A stretch of DNA of 64,000 nucleotides, from the NCBI RefSeq assembly GCF_001507595.1, contig NZ_LQBQ01000037.1, forward strand, positions 142,123 through 206,122. The letters are read 5' to 3'. Source of the DNA: Ruegeria marisrubri (GTDB lineage: Bacteria; Pseudomonadota; Alphaproteobacteria; Rhodobacterales; Rhodobacteraceae). Below are positions 1 through 8,007 of this stretch, in pieces (position 1 is the stretch's first letter; every line of letters begins with the position of its first letter). Position numbers and translations under genes: made by a program. Under the pieces are notes generated by a model, which was not told the origin of the DNA, ran no database searches, and saw nothing but the letters and a program-made list of their open reading frames with translations.

Positions 1-1
1 G

Positions 2-355
2 GCCTTCGGCCTCTATCCATTGGTGGGGTGGATTGCCCCGGCGATCGCCACCTCGGTGGCCGGTTGGGTGATGGTCGGCCTGCTGGTCCTCGGCTCGCGC
101 CGCATGGGAGAGGTGGCCCGGTTCGATGCCCGCTTTCATGCGCGGGCATGGCGCATCGTGGCGGCCTCGGCGATCATGGGGGCCGCGCTTTTCGCCATCG
201 TGCAGATGTTCGGCTGGGCCTTCGAGGTTCCAAGCTGGCGCTACCTGGCGCTGTTGGGGTTGGTCGTTTGCGCCGGGCTTGTCTATTTCATCGCAGCCCA
301 GATGCTGGGCGCATTCCGCATCTCGGAACTCAGGGGAGCGTTGCGCCGGTCATGA
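2..355 (+). CDS. murJ: MurJ/MviN lipid II flippase, C-terminal end (partial)
   Basis: The reading frame is open from the left edge, so only the last ~117 residues are present. It shows three hydrophobic segments separated by short basic loops (for example GSRRMGE and RFDARFHARAWR), which is how MurJ/MviN proteins end. MurJ flips lipid II across the inner membrane for peptidoglycan synthesis. The stop overlaps the next start by the ATGA arrangement. trpS lies shortly downstream, a neighbourhood I recall for murJ in Rhodobacterales. The assignment rests on the membrane pattern and this context because the conserved MurJ core is outside the window. Confidence 0.7.
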   Translation, partial: AFGLYPLVGWIAPAIATSVAGWVMVGLLVLGSRRMGEVARFDARFHARAWRIVAASAIMGAALFAIVQMFGWAFEVPSWRYLALLGLVVCAGLVYFIAAQMLGAFRISELRGALRRS

Positions 356-936
356 GCAAGCTGGAATGTCCCGCCGGAACGGTCCTTTTTCGCCCCGGTC
401 AGGAATGCCCCGGATATGTCCGGCTGCATGAGGGATCGATCCGGGTCAGCCTGACCGCCGCGAACGGGCGCGAGGTGGTGCTCTATCGCGTCGGCCCCGG
501 CGATGTCTGCCTGCAGACCTTCGCCTGCCTGACCGAAGGGCGCAGCTATTCCGCCGAGGGCGTCGCGGAAACCCCGATCAAGGGGGAAATCCTGCCGCAT
601 GACAGCTTTCGCCGGGCAATGGCGAGCGATGACGCATTCCGTGCCGAGGTTCTGGGCGCCGTGGCCCGGCGCTTTGCCGATTTCGAGCAACTGGTCGAGG
701 ATGTGGCGCTGACAGGGTTCGATGCCCGGCTCGCCCGGGTTCTGCTGCGTCTGGCGCGGCACGACGTGGTGCACGCGACCCATGACGCGCTGGCGGCCGA
801 AACCGCATCGGGCCGCGCCTTTGTCAGCCGGCGTCTGGCCGAATTCGCGCGACAGGGGCTTGTGGCCTTGGCGCGGGGCCGGATCAGCCTGCTGGACCGG
901 GCCGGATTGGAACGACTTGCCGCAGATGAACGGTGA
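352..936 (+). CDS. Crp/Fnr family transcriptional regulator
   Basis: A 194-residue protein with a cyclic-nucleotide-binding-like beta-roll in its first ~110 residues (GTVLFRPGQECPGYVRLHEG, then VVLYRVGPGDVC). A long dimer helix follows, then a C-terminal winged helix-turn-helix (ASGRAFVSRRLAEFARQGLV). There is no N-terminal cysteine cluster like that of FNR, but two cysteines in GDVCLQTFAC could sense thiol or sulfur compounds; that is inference. The ATG start overlaps the murJ stop. The DUF2892 gene begins 81 bases downstream on the same strand, and small Crp-type regulators beside YgaP-like membrane proteins are often linked to sulfur or redox stress. The target is not evident. Confidence 0.85.
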   Translation: MSKLECPAGTVLFRPGQECPGYVRLHEGSIRVSLTAANGREVVLYRVGPGDVCLQTFACLTEGRSYSAEGVAETPIKGEILPHDSFRRAMASDDAFRAEVLGAVARRFADFEQLVEDVALTGFDARLARVLLRLARHDVVHATHDALAAETASGRAFVSRRLAEFARQGLVALARGRISLLDRAGLERLAADER

Positions 937-1017
937 CACTGTCACCGACTGCAAACGCGGAACAGGGCAGAACGGGTTCGCAAATCGAATCCAATCGATC
1001 CGAAAAGGAGTTCCGCA

Positions 1018-1209
1018 ATGATCCGCAACGAAGGCACCATCGACCGCGCCGCCCGTGTTGTTCTGGGCCTGATCCTTCTGTCCCTGACCTTCACCGGGCC
1101 GCAGACCATGTGGGGTCTGGTTGGCCTTGTGCCTCTGCTGACCGGTCTTCTGGGCTATTGCCCGCTGTACCGGATCTTTGGCCTCAGCACCTGCCCGATG
1201 AAGAAATGA
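1018..1209 (+). CDS. DUF2892 (YgaP-like) small inner-membrane protein
   Basis: A 63-residue protein with a short N-terminus (MIRNEGTIDRAARVVLG) followed by two transmembrane helices. It ends with the family signature GYCPLYRIFGLSTCP, which carries two conserved cysteines. In YgaP this domain is fused to a rhodanese; here it stands alone. It has a strong AAGGAG ribosome-binding site. It sits directly behind the Crp/Fnr gene and is probably its target or partner. The family is usually described as membrane protein of sulfur metabolism, but the biochemical role of the isolated domain is not known to me. Confidence 0.85.
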   Translation: MIRNEGTIDRAARVVLGLILLSLTFTGPQTMWGLVGLVPLLTGLLGYCPLYRIFGLSTCPMKK

Positions 1210-1236
1210 CGTGGTGCGACCCGGCGCTGCGCCGGG

Positions 1237-1923
1237 TCAATCCCGCCGCAGGCGGCTGACGAGCCGCGCCCAGCCTCCGGGCGCGACCAGGAAGGACAGG
1301 CCAAAGCCGGTTGCAAAGCCGCCCAGATCGGCCACCCAGTCCGAGGTGCCGCCGAAGAGCAGGCCGAACAGCAGCTGAATACCCATCAGCACGGCAATCA
1401 GGTTGAAGGCGCGGCCCTGGTTTTCCCCGACCAGAGACAACCTGCGCCACAGAAGCCAGGTGAACGCGCCGATCAGCCCGTAAACGGGCGGGAAGCCACC
1501 GATCAGCGGAAAGCGCGGATCCAGAAACACCGTATAGGCCAGCGCCCCGCCGACACCGGACAGAACAAAGATCAAGAGCATCTGGAACCCGCCAAAGACC
1601 TCTCCCACCATCTTGCCCATGGCCAGAACGAAGACGCAGACGAAAAGCGCCTGCGTGAAGCTGCCATGCACGAAGGGATAGGTGACGAAACGGATCACAT
1701 GCTCGGCCGGCCAGCGCCCCACCTCGATCATCCAGTTGAGGATGTCGGCGGAAAAGGCGTAAGCCTGGATCGCGGACAGCCGCCAGCCCACGGCCTCGGG
1801 TCCGCCGACCAGCCCGCGGGCACCCAGCGAAAAGGCCAACTCGATCCCCATGATGAACAGCACCAGCGCCACCACGGCGGGCGGCAGTGGGTTCACTGCG
1901 GGTGTGTAATTGTCACTGCTCAT
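1237..1923 (-). CDS. Rhomboid-fold membrane protein lacking catalytic residues
   Basis: A 228-residue protein with six or seven predicted membrane helices and the rhomboid layout: an HGSF motif near residues 86-89, a GxxxG-rich helix (SGVGGALAY), and the region that normally carries the Ser (usually G-A-S-G-A-V-Y-G). Here that stretch reads GGFPPVYG at residues 142-149, so the catalytic Ser is Phe144. The partner His of the last core helix is Asp199 (VADLGGFATG). The second His and the Asn of helix 2 are also absent (FTQALFVCV). The fold is kept but proteolysis is not expected, so it is best read as a rhomboid pseudoprotease. It is divergent from trpS and shares its 85-bp upstream gap. Confidence 0.8.
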   Translation of the reverse strand: MSSDNYTPAVNPLPPAVVALVLFIMGIELAFSLGARGLVGGPEAVGWRLSAIQAYAFSADILNWMIEVGRWPAEHVIRFVTYPFVHGSFTQALFVCVFVLAMGKMVGEVFGGFQMLLIFVLSGVGGALAYTVFLDPRFPLIGGFPPVYGLIGAFTWLLWRRLSLVGENQGRAFNLIAVLMGIQLLFGLLFGGTSDWVADLGGFATGFGLSFLVAPGGWARLVSRLRRD

Positions 1924-2008
1924 GGGCTGGCCTTTCGCGGCGGTTGACGTCCCTTGGCCTCATGGGTAAGCGACGGGGGCTCATTTTTCCAGACGGGAGT
2001 TCCCTTCC

Positions 2009-3037
2009 ATGACCGAAACCAAGTTCACGCCGCGCGTGTTTTCCGGCATTCAGCCCTCGGGCGGGTTGACGCTGGGCAACTACCTGGGCGCGATGAAACG
2101 CTTCGTGGAAATGCAGGGACCGGAGTTCGAAACCATCTACTGCATGGTCGATCTCCACGCGATCACCGTCTGGCAGGATCCCGCCGCGCTTACCCGCAAC
2201 ACGCGCGAACTGTGCGCGGGCTTCATCGCCGCCGGCATCGACCCGGAACAGTCGATCCTGTTCAACCAGTCCCAGGTGCCCGAGCACGCGCAGCTGGCCT
2301 GGATCTTCAACTGCGTCGCCCGCATGGGCTGGATGCAGCGGATGACCCAGTGGAAGGACAAGGCCGGCAAGAACCAGCAGAACGCCTCGCTGGGCCTGTT
2401 TGCGTATCCCTCGCTGATGGCGGCGGACATCCTGCTGTATCACGCCACCCATGTGCCGGTGGGCGAAGACCAGAAACAGCACCTCGAGCTGACCCGCGAC
2501 ATCGCCATCAAGTTCAACAACGACTATGGCGTCGATTTCTTCCCGGTGACCGAGCCGGTCATCGAAGGCGCCGCGACCCGGGTGATGAGCCTGCGCGACG
2601 GCACCAAGAAGATGTCGAAATCCGACCCGTCGGACATGAGCCGCATCAACATGACCGACGATGCGGACACGATCGCGCTGAAGATCCGCAAGGCGCGCAC
2701 CGACCCGGACCCGCTGCCCGAAACGCTGGAGGGGCTGGAGGACCGCCCCGAGGCGCGCAACCTGGTGAACATCTATGCGGCGCTGGCCGATCTGACGCCC
2801 GAACAGGTGATCGCCGAACATGCCGGGCAGATGTTCGGCACCTTCAAGCCCTCGCTGGCGGATCTGGCCGTGGCCAAGCTGTCGCCCATCTCGACCGAGA
2901 TGGCGCGGCTGATGGACGACCCGGCCGAGATCGACCGGATCCTCGCCCGCGGCGCCGAGCGCGCCCGCGAGATCTCGGTTCCGGTCCTGCGTCGCACTTA
3001 CGAAATCGTGGGCATGGTCGGGGCTGTCTCAGCCTGA
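2009..3037 (+). CDS. trpS: Tryptophanyl-tRNA synthetase
   Basis: A 342-residue class Ic aminoacyl-tRNA synthetase that charges tRNA-Trp in the cytoplasm. The HIGH-equivalent is the [13 protein letters not shown] segment close to the N-terminus. The KMSKS loop is intact ([16 protein letters not shown]). Length is normal for bacterial TrpS. The second conserved block, [17 protein letters not shown], which helps bind Trp and adenylate, is also present. The gene starts at an ATG behind a purine-rich leader and ends 27 bases before a strong hairpin. It is a housekeeping gene in its usual place after murJ. Confidence 0.97.
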   Translation: MTETKFTPRVFSGIQPSGGLTLGNYLGAMKRFVEMQGPEFETIYCMVDLHAITVWQDPAALTRNTRELCAGFIAAGIDPEQSILFNQSQVPEHAQLAWIFNCVARMGWMQRMTQWKDKAGKNQQNASLGLFAYPSLMAADILLYHATHVPVGEDQKQHLELTRDIAIKFNNDYGVDFFPVTEPVIEGAATRVMSLRDGTKKMSKSDPSDMSRINMTDDADTIALKIRKARTDPDPLPETLEGLEDRPEARNLVNIYAALADLTPEQVIAEHAGQMFGTFKPSLADLAVAKLSPISTEMARLMDDPAEIDRILARGAERAREISVPVLRRTYEIVGMVGAVSA

Positions 3038-3064
3038 TCCCCGTCTCGACGCCAGACAGAAAAA

Positions 3065-3086
3065 GGGCCGCCCCGAGGGGCGGCCC
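3065..3086. terminator. Hairpin terminator between trpS and the convergent dehydrogenase
   Basis: A perfect 10-bp inverted repeat (GGGCCGCCCC and GGGGCGGCCC) lies between two convergent genes. It has an A-run just before it and a T-containing stretch (AAGTTCTTTC) after it, so it can terminate transcription from both sides. Confidence 0.75.
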
Positions 3087-3109
3087 AAGTTCTTTCAACG
3101 GGTCGCTTC

Positions 3110-4159
3110 TCAGGCGGCCTCTTGATGCAGGATCTCGTGCACGATCGCCTCGGCCACGTCGTTCGGGCTGACCGACTGGGCGATCGCACGGGTGAGAATG
3201 CGGTCCATGGTCCGGTCCAGCGCCTCGAGCTTTTCGGCAACCCATTCCTCGCGGTTGGCGATGTGCAGGATTTCCGTGGCCACGTTGATGATGCCGCCGC
3301 CATTGGCGACGAAATCGGGCGCGTAGAGAATGCCGCGCTCGTGCAGGCGCTGACCGTCTTCTTCGGTTGCAAGCTGGTTGTTGGCCCCGCCCGCGACGGC
3401 GCCGACCTTGAGCTGCGGAATGGTGGTTTCGTTCAGCACGGCGCCGATGGCGCAGGGGGCGAAAATTTCGGCCTCGACCGCATAGATCTCGTCGGGCGCC
3501 ACCGGCGTGGCCCCGAATTCCCCGGCGACCGCGGCAACCTGCGCGGCATCGATATCGGTGACGATCAGCTTGGCGCCCGCCTCGTGCAGCAGGCGGCACA
3601 GGTGATAGCCCACATGGCCCAGCCCCTGCACGGAAACCGTCTTGCCGGTCAGGTCCGCCGAACCGAAGCGATGGCGCGCGGTGGTGCGGATCGCGTTGAA
3701 GATGCCGCGGGCCGTGATCGGCGACGGGTCGCCGCTGGCGAACTCGCCATCCGCCAGACCGGCCACGAAACGGGTTTCCTGCCCGATCAGGGCCATGTCC
3801 TCGGGGCTCATGCCCATGTCCTCGGCGGTCCAGTAGCGGCCTTCGAGGCTTTGAACCGCACGGCCAAAGGCGCGCAACAGCGCAGGCGTCTTTTCCGTTG
3901 CCGGGTCACCGATGATGACGGCCTTTCCGCCCCCCAAGGGCAGATTGGCGGCGGCGTTCTTGTAGGTCATTCCGCGCGACAGGCGGAGCGCGTCGTTCAG
4001 GGCTTCGTCCGGGTGTCCATACGGCCGCATCCGAACCCCACCCGCAGCAGGGCCCAGCTGAGTCGAATGAATGGCGATAAACCCTTTCAGACCACTGGCT
4101 GCATCTTCGAACCGGATGACTTGCTCGTGCTCGGGTGTATCGACGGTAGTGATTTTCAT
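3110..4159 (-). CDS. Leu/Val/Phe-type amino acid dehydrogenase
   Basis: A 349-residue NAD-dependent dehydrogenase of the Glu/Leu/Phe/Val family, which deaminates a branched-chain or aromatic amino acid to its 2-oxo acid. Visible motifs are the substrate-binding GPAAGGVRM, the catalytic-lysine block NLPLGGGKAVI, and the Rossmann fingerprint VQGLGHVGYH. The length fits leucine dehydrogenase rather than glutamate dehydrogenase (~450). I chose the ATG at 4159 because a GAGGAGA site precedes it; the frame opens further upstream without a ribosome-binding site. It diverges from an Lrp/AsnC gene and lies beside a class IV aminotransferase, which favours branched-chain amino acid turnover. Exact substrate preference cannot be read from sequence alone. 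Confidence 0.88.
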   Translation of the reverse strand: MKITTVDTPEHEQVIRFEDAASGLKGFIAIHSTQLGPAAGGVRMRPYGHPDEALNDALRLSRGMTYKNAAANLPLGGGKAVIIGDPATEKTPALLRAFGRAVQSLEGRYWTAEDMGMSPEDMALIGQETRFVAGLADGEFASGDPSPITARGIFNAIRTTARHRFGSADLTGKTVSVQGLGHVGYHLCRLLHEAGAKLIVTDIDAAQVAAVAGEFGATPVAPDEIYAVEAEIFAPCAIGAVLNETTIPQLKVGAVAGGANNQLATEEDGQRLHERGILYAPDFVANGGGIINVATEILHIANREEWVAEKLEALDRTMDRILTRAIAQSVSPNDVAEAIVHEILHQEAA

Positions 4160-4218
4160 GTCTCTGTATCTCTCCTCGGGTGAGTTCACAGATTTTCCCA
4201 CAAACATCGTGGCGATTT

Positions 4219-4287
4219 TCACCAAGATTGCCCGCCAACCCGTCTTATGTTAGAGTTTTTCACCAATCTCGAATTGGATTTTGGTGA
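4219..4287. promoter_or_regulatory. Candidate Lrp/AsnC operator: three TCACCAA half-sites
   Basis: TCACCAA occurs at 4219-4225 and 4260-4266, and inverted (TTGGTGA) at 4281-4287. Centres are 41 and 21 bp apart, about four and two helical turns. The array spans the divergent promoter gap and ends ten bases before the regulator's ATG, as expected for an autoregulating Lrp-type protein. Confidence 0.45.
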
Positions 4288-4296
4288 CATTTCGCG

Positions 4297-4755
4297 ATGG
4301 ACCGCATAGACCGAAAGATTGTACGCGCCCTGCAGAAAAACGGGCGCATGACGATCACCGAACTGGCCGAATCCGTGGGCCTGTCGGCGACCCCCTGTTC
4401 GCGCCGCCTGGACCGGCTGGAAAAGGAGGGAGTCATCACCGGATACGCCGCGCAGGTGGATCCGGGCAAGCTGGGCTTTGGCGTTTCGATCTTTGTCTCG
4501 GTGGAACTCGACAAGCAGGACCGCGCGGCCATCGATGCCTTCGAACGCGCCATCCGCCTGTGCGATGAGGTCATGGAATGTTACCTGATGACCGGCTCGC
4601 GCGACATCCTGCTGCGGGTCGTGGCGCCGGACCTGTCGGCCTTTGATGCCTTTCTCGAGAACCGGCTGATGCAGATTCCGGGCATTCGCAACCTGCGCTC
4701 GAACTTCGCCCTGCGCACCATGGTCAAACGCGAAGCCCTGCCCATGCCGGACTGA
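4297..4755 (+). CDS. Lrp/AsnC family transcriptional regulator
   Basis: A 152-residue protein with the classic layout: an N-terminal winged helix-turn-helix (LDRKIVRALQKNGRMTITEL, then VGLSATPCSRRLDRLEKEGV) and a C-terminal RAM/AsnC ligand-binding domain (EVMECYLMTGSRDILLRVVA). Such proteins sense amino acids and form octamers. It is transcribed away from the amino acid dehydrogenase and toward the aminotransferase, so local control of branched-chain amino acid breakdown is the likely job. Repeated TCACCAA elements in the shared gap support autoregulation. Confidence 0.92.
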   Translation: MDRIDRKIVRALQKNGRMTITELAESVGLSATPCSRRLDRLEKEGVITGYAAQVDPGKLGFGVSIFVSVELDKQDRAAIDAFERAIRLCDEVMECYLMTGSRDILLRVVAPDLSAFDAFLENRLMQIPGIRNLRSNFALRTMVKREALPMPD

Positions 4756-4818
4756 CGAAAAGGTCTGGACCTATGACCCACCCGGCCCTACGCTCTGCCC
4801 AAACCGATGGAGAGAAAA

Positions 4819-5682
4819 ATGGCAACGGGCACGAACATCCGCACCTATTTCGATGGCAAATGGCATGACGGTGACACGCCGATCATGCGCGCTGCCGATC
4901 ATGGCGCATGGCTGGGCTCGTCGGTGTTCGACGGCGCGCGCTATGTCAATGGCCTGGCCCCCGACCTCGAGGCGCATTGCGCCCGCACCAACCGGTCCGC
5001 CGAGGCGCTGATGCTGACCCCGACGGTCTCGACCGAACAGATGGTCGAGATCATCCGCGAGGGGCTGGAAGCCTATGGCCGGGACAAGGCCGTTTACATC
5101 CGGCCGATGTATTGGGGAATCGACGGAGATGCGACGGCCATCGTTCCGAAAGAGGACAAGACCGGTTTCGCCGTGTGTCTCGAGGAAATCCCCCTGGCGC
5201 CCCCGACGGCCTCGGTCACGCTGACCACCACCCGCTTCCGCCGCCCGGTGCTGGAAAATGCCGTGGTCAACGCAAAGGCCGGGTGCCTGTACCCGAACAA
5301 TGCCCGCATGCTGCGCGAAGCGCGTGCCAAGGGGTTCGGCAATGCGCTGGTGGCCGATGCGATGGGCAACGTGGCCGAGACCGCCACGGCCAACATATTC
5401 ATGGTCAAGGATGGCGAGGTTTTCACCCCCATCGCCAACGGCACTTTCTTGGCGGGGATCACGCGGGCGCGGCACATGAAGAACTTGCGCGAGGATGGCG
5501 TGAAGGTGCACGAAGCCGTGCTGACCTTCGAGGATTTCCACGGGGCGGACGAGGTGTTCATGTCGGGCAACATGAACAAGGTGACCCCGGTGACGGCATT
5601 CGAGGACACGCAATACCAGATCGGGCCGATCGCGCGCCGCGCGCGCGAGCTTTATTGGGACTGGGCCGCGTCGCACGGCTGA
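4819..5682 (+). CDS. ilvE: Branched-chain amino acid aminotransferase (class IV)
   Basis: A 287-residue PLP-dependent class IV aminotransferase that interconverts Leu, Ile or Val with their 2-oxo acids using glutamate. The PLP lysine lies in VVNAKAGCLYPNN. The downstream family block reads ALVADAMGNVAETATANIF, and the C-terminal phosphate-binding GNMNKVTPV is present. Start at 4819 is chosen over an in-frame ATG at 4807 because the GGAGAG site fits 4819. A D-amino acid transaminase or 4-amino-4-deoxychorismate lyase has the same fold, but the adjacent Leu-type dehydrogenase and Lrp regulator favour the branched-chain role. Confidence 0.85.
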   Translation: MATGTNIRTYFDGKWHDGDTPIMRAADHGAWLGSSVFDGARYVNGLAPDLEAHCARTNRSAEALMLTPTVSTEQMVEIIREGLEAYGRDKAVYIRPMYWGIDGDATAIVPKEDKTGFAVCLEEIPLAPPTASVTLTTTRFRRPVLENAVVNAKAGCLYPNNARMLREARAKGFGNALVADAMGNVAETATANIFMVKDGEVFTPIANGTFLAGITRARHMKNLREDGVKVHEAVLTFEDFHGADEVFMSGNMNKVTPVTAFEDTQYQIGPIARRARELYWDWAASHG

Positions 5683-5755
5683 TCGTGCGTTACATCGACT
5701 CTGTTGCCAGCCAATCCTGGGTCGGGCATGATCCCGGCAAACAGAAAGGGTACCG

Positions 5756-6211
5756 ATGCGCAAGTTCCTGGTCATCTTGGACGACAGTCGTGAATGCCTC
5801 AACGCGATGCGTTTCGCGGCCATGCGTGCGGCGCATACCGGCGGCGGCGTGACGATTCTTTCCGTGATTCCGCCGGACGAGTTCAATCACTGGATCGGCG
5901 TCGGAGAAGTCATGCGCGAAGAAGCGCGGGAACGGATCCACGCGCATTTCGAGGTCTTTGCCAAGTGGATGCGGGACAAGCAGGGCATCGAGCCCGAACT
6001 GGCGATCCGCGAAGGCGAACCGGTACCCGAGATCATCGCCCATATCAAGTCGGACCCGGAAATCGGGGTGCTGGTTCTGGGCGCGGGGACAGACAAGAAG
6101 GGGCCGGGCCCCCTGATCACCCAGCTCAGCCGGAATTCCGGGAGTCTTCCGATCCCGATCACCATCGTGCCGGGCGACCTGAGCAAGGAGAAGCTCGAAG
6201 AGATCACCTAG
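5756..6211 (+). CDS. Universal stress protein (UspA family)
   Basis: A 151-residue single Usp domain. It starts with the typical MRKFLVILDDSRECLNAMRF. It ends in the nucleotide-binding loop (VLGAGTDKKGPGP, followed by PIPITIVPG), close to the G-2X-G-9X-G pattern of ATP-binding Usp proteins. Such proteins are cytoplasmic dimers induced in stasis or stress; no enzymatic role is implied. The gene is monocistronic-looking, with 73 bp before it and 83 bp to the next start. Confidence 0.9.
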   Translation: MRKFLVILDDSRECLNAMRFAAMRAAHTGGGVTILSVIPPDEFNHWIGVGEVMREEARERIHAHFEVFAKWMRDKQGIEPELAIREGEPVPEIIAHIKSDPEIGVLVLGAGTDKKGPGPLITQLSRNSGSLPIPITIVPGDLSKEKLEEIT

Positions 6212-6294
6212 ACCGGAAATCTTAGAATCATTCCAAACTCTTGACTTGGCAGAACCGACGGCGCATATCCAAGTCAACTATCACGGAGTCACAA

Positions 6295-6858
6295 ATGTTC
6301 ATCCAGACCGAATCCACCCCGAACCCGGCAACGCTGAAGTTTCTGCCCGGTCAGACCGTGCTGGAGGTGGGCACCGCCGATTTCCCCTCGGCCGAGGCGG
6401 CAGTGAAATCGCCGCTGGCGGCCCGCATCTTTGCGGTGAACGGCGTGACCGGCGTTTTCTTCGGCAATGATTTCGTGACCGTGACCAAGGCCGAAGGCGT
6501 CGAATGGGATCACATCAAGCCCGCCATTCTTGGCGCGGTGATGGAGCATTACCAGTCCGGTCAGCCGGTGATGGGCGCCGAGGGCGAAGGCGCCTCGGGC
6601 CATGCGGAACACAGTGGTGAAGATTCCGAAATCGTCAACCAGATCAAGGAATTGCTGGACAGCCGGGTGCGCCCTGCCGTGGCTCAGGACGGCGGCGACA
6701 TCACCTTCCACGGGTTCGACCGCGGCGTGGTCTACCTGCACATGCAAGGTGCCTGCGCCGGGTGCCCCTCTTCGACCCTGACGCTGAAGATGGGGATCGA
6801 GAACCTGCTGCGCCATTACATCCCCGAGGTGACAGAGGTGCGCCCCGTTGCCGTCTGA
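6295..6858 (+). CDS. nfuA: NfuA-type Fe-S cluster carrier protein
   Basis: A 187-residue two-domain protein. The N-terminal Nfu_N domain starts MFIQTESTPNPATLKFLPG. The C-terminal NifU-like domain carries the cluster-binding CxxC at Cys154 and Cys157 (GACAGCPSSTLTLKMGIE). It carries 4Fe-4S clusters to apoproteins, which are numerous in this window (for example SdhB). ATG 6295 is used because homologues begin MFIQTE. The end overlaps the start of tsaB by 11 bases in another frame, suggesting co-translation. Confidence 0.92.
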   Translation: MFIQTESTPNPATLKFLPGQTVLEVGTADFPSAEAAVKSPLAARIFAVNGVTGVFFGNDFVTVTKAEGVEWDHIKPAILGAVMEHYQSGQPVMGAEGEGASGHAEHSGEDSEIVNQIKELLDSRVRPAVAQDGGDITFHGFDRGVVYLHMQGACAGCPSSTLTLKMGIENLLRHYIPEVTEVRPVAV

Positions 6859-7435
6859 AGCCCTGATCCTCGGTTTTGACACATCGGCCGCGCATTGCGC
6901 GGCCGCTTTGTTGCACGGGGATCGGATCGTGCGATCCGTCGCCGAGGAAATGAAACGCGGACAGGCCGAACGGTTGATGCCCTTGCTGGAGGAGTTGCTG
7001 GCGGACACCGGTGCGTCCTGGGCCGAGATCCGCGCGCTCGGTGTGGGGGTTGGCCCTGGAAACTTCACCGGCATCCGGATCTCGGTTTCGGCCGCGCGTG
7101 GACTGGCGCTGGGTCTTGGCATTCCGGCGGTCGGCGTGACCGGCTTCGAGGCGCGGGCTCTCTATGCCCCGGCTGGGCACCTGCCCGCGATTCCGGCCCC
7201 GCGAGAACAACTCTATGTTCATGCGCCCGGTCAGGCACCGGCCCTGCTTCCCGCAAGCGAAGCGGAGTCGCTCGGACGGCTCCATGTCGATGATACACCG
7301 TCATCCCTTGCCGAAGCGGTCGCGCGGGTCGCGGCTTCGCGGTGGCGCGACACGGCCGCCCCCCCCGCACCACTTTATGTCAGACCGGCGGACGCGGCCC
7401 CTTCGCGCGACCTCCCTCCGGTCTTGCTGGACTGA
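6848..7435 (+). CDS. tsaB: tRNA threonylcarbamoyladenosine biosynthesis protein TsaB
   Basis: A 195-residue ASKHA-fold protein. The N-terminus LILGFDTSAAHCAAALLHG and the glycine motif GVGPGNFTGIRISVSAARGLALG are diagnostic of TsaB, the partner of TsaD in making t6A37 in ANN-decoding tRNAs. The start is probably TTG at 6848, inside the end of nfuA. The stop overlaps the rimI start (TGATG). The C-terminal half is short and divergent (about 195 against about 230 residues in enterobacteria), which is common in alphaproteobacteria. Confidence 0.9.
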   Translation: MPSEALILGFDTSAAHCAAALLHGDRIVRSVAEEMKRGQAERLMPLLEELLADTGASWAEIRALGVGVGPGNFTGIRISVSAARGLALGLGIPAVGVTGFEARALYAPAGHLPAIPAPREQLYVHAPGQAPALLPASEAESLGRLHVDDTPSSLAEAVARVAASRWRDTAAPPAPLYVRPADAAPSRDLPPVLLD

Positions 7436-7848
7436 TGAGCCCCGAAGAAATGGCGGTCGTCCACGCGGCGGCCTTCACCCAGTCGCGCCCCTGGCGCGCG
7501 GACGAGTTTCGCGAGCTTCTGTCCAACAATTTCACCCACAGCGTCGGGAACAACCAGTGTTTCGCCGTCTTCCAAGTGATCGCCGACGAAGCCGAATTGC
7601 TGACCATCGCCACGCACCCTTACTACCAGCGCAAGGGCCTTGCCCGCCTTCTGATGGAAAGCTGGCAGAACGAGGCGGCGCGCCTCGGGGCGAAACGCGC
7701 CTTTCTCGACGTGGCGGCTGACAACATTCCGGCCATTGCACTCTACGAAAGCTGCGGTTACACGCGCTGCGGAATTCGCAAGGGCTACTATCGGCGCCCC
7801 ACCGGAACGAACGTGGATGCGATACTGATGGAACGCCCATTGCCCTAA
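7435..7848 (+). CDS. rimI: Ribosomal-protein-alanine N-acetyltransferase (RimI-like)
   Basis: A 137-residue GNAT protein. The acetyl-CoA loop reads ATHPYYQRKGLARLLMESW (Q/R-x-x-G-x-A type), and the C-terminal block DVAADNIPAIALYESCGYT matches the RimI tail. The start at 7435 overlaps the tsaB stop; the frame extends further upstream only as overlap with tsaB. RimI acetylates the N-terminus of ribosomal protein S18, and tsaB-rimI is a widespread pair. Other GNAT substrates remain possible. Confidence 0.85.
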   Translation: MSPEEMAVVHAAAFTQSRPWRADEFRELLSNNFTHSVGNNQCFAVFQVIADEAELLTIATHPYYQRKGLARLLMESWQNEAARLGAKRAFLDVAADNIPAIALYESCGYTRCGIRKGYYRRPTGTNVDAILMERPLP

Positions 7849-8007
7849 GGGCAGCCTCGCGGATTTCGGACCATCTGGTCAAAAAGCGGTTGACCGTCGA
7901 TCCTGCAAACGGCCTTAATTGCCAGCATGACGGCAGTTCTGCTCGCTTTGGGTGGGGCTTTGGGGCACAACTGCGCCCCGGAACGATAAAACCAACGGGA
8001 GTACAAA

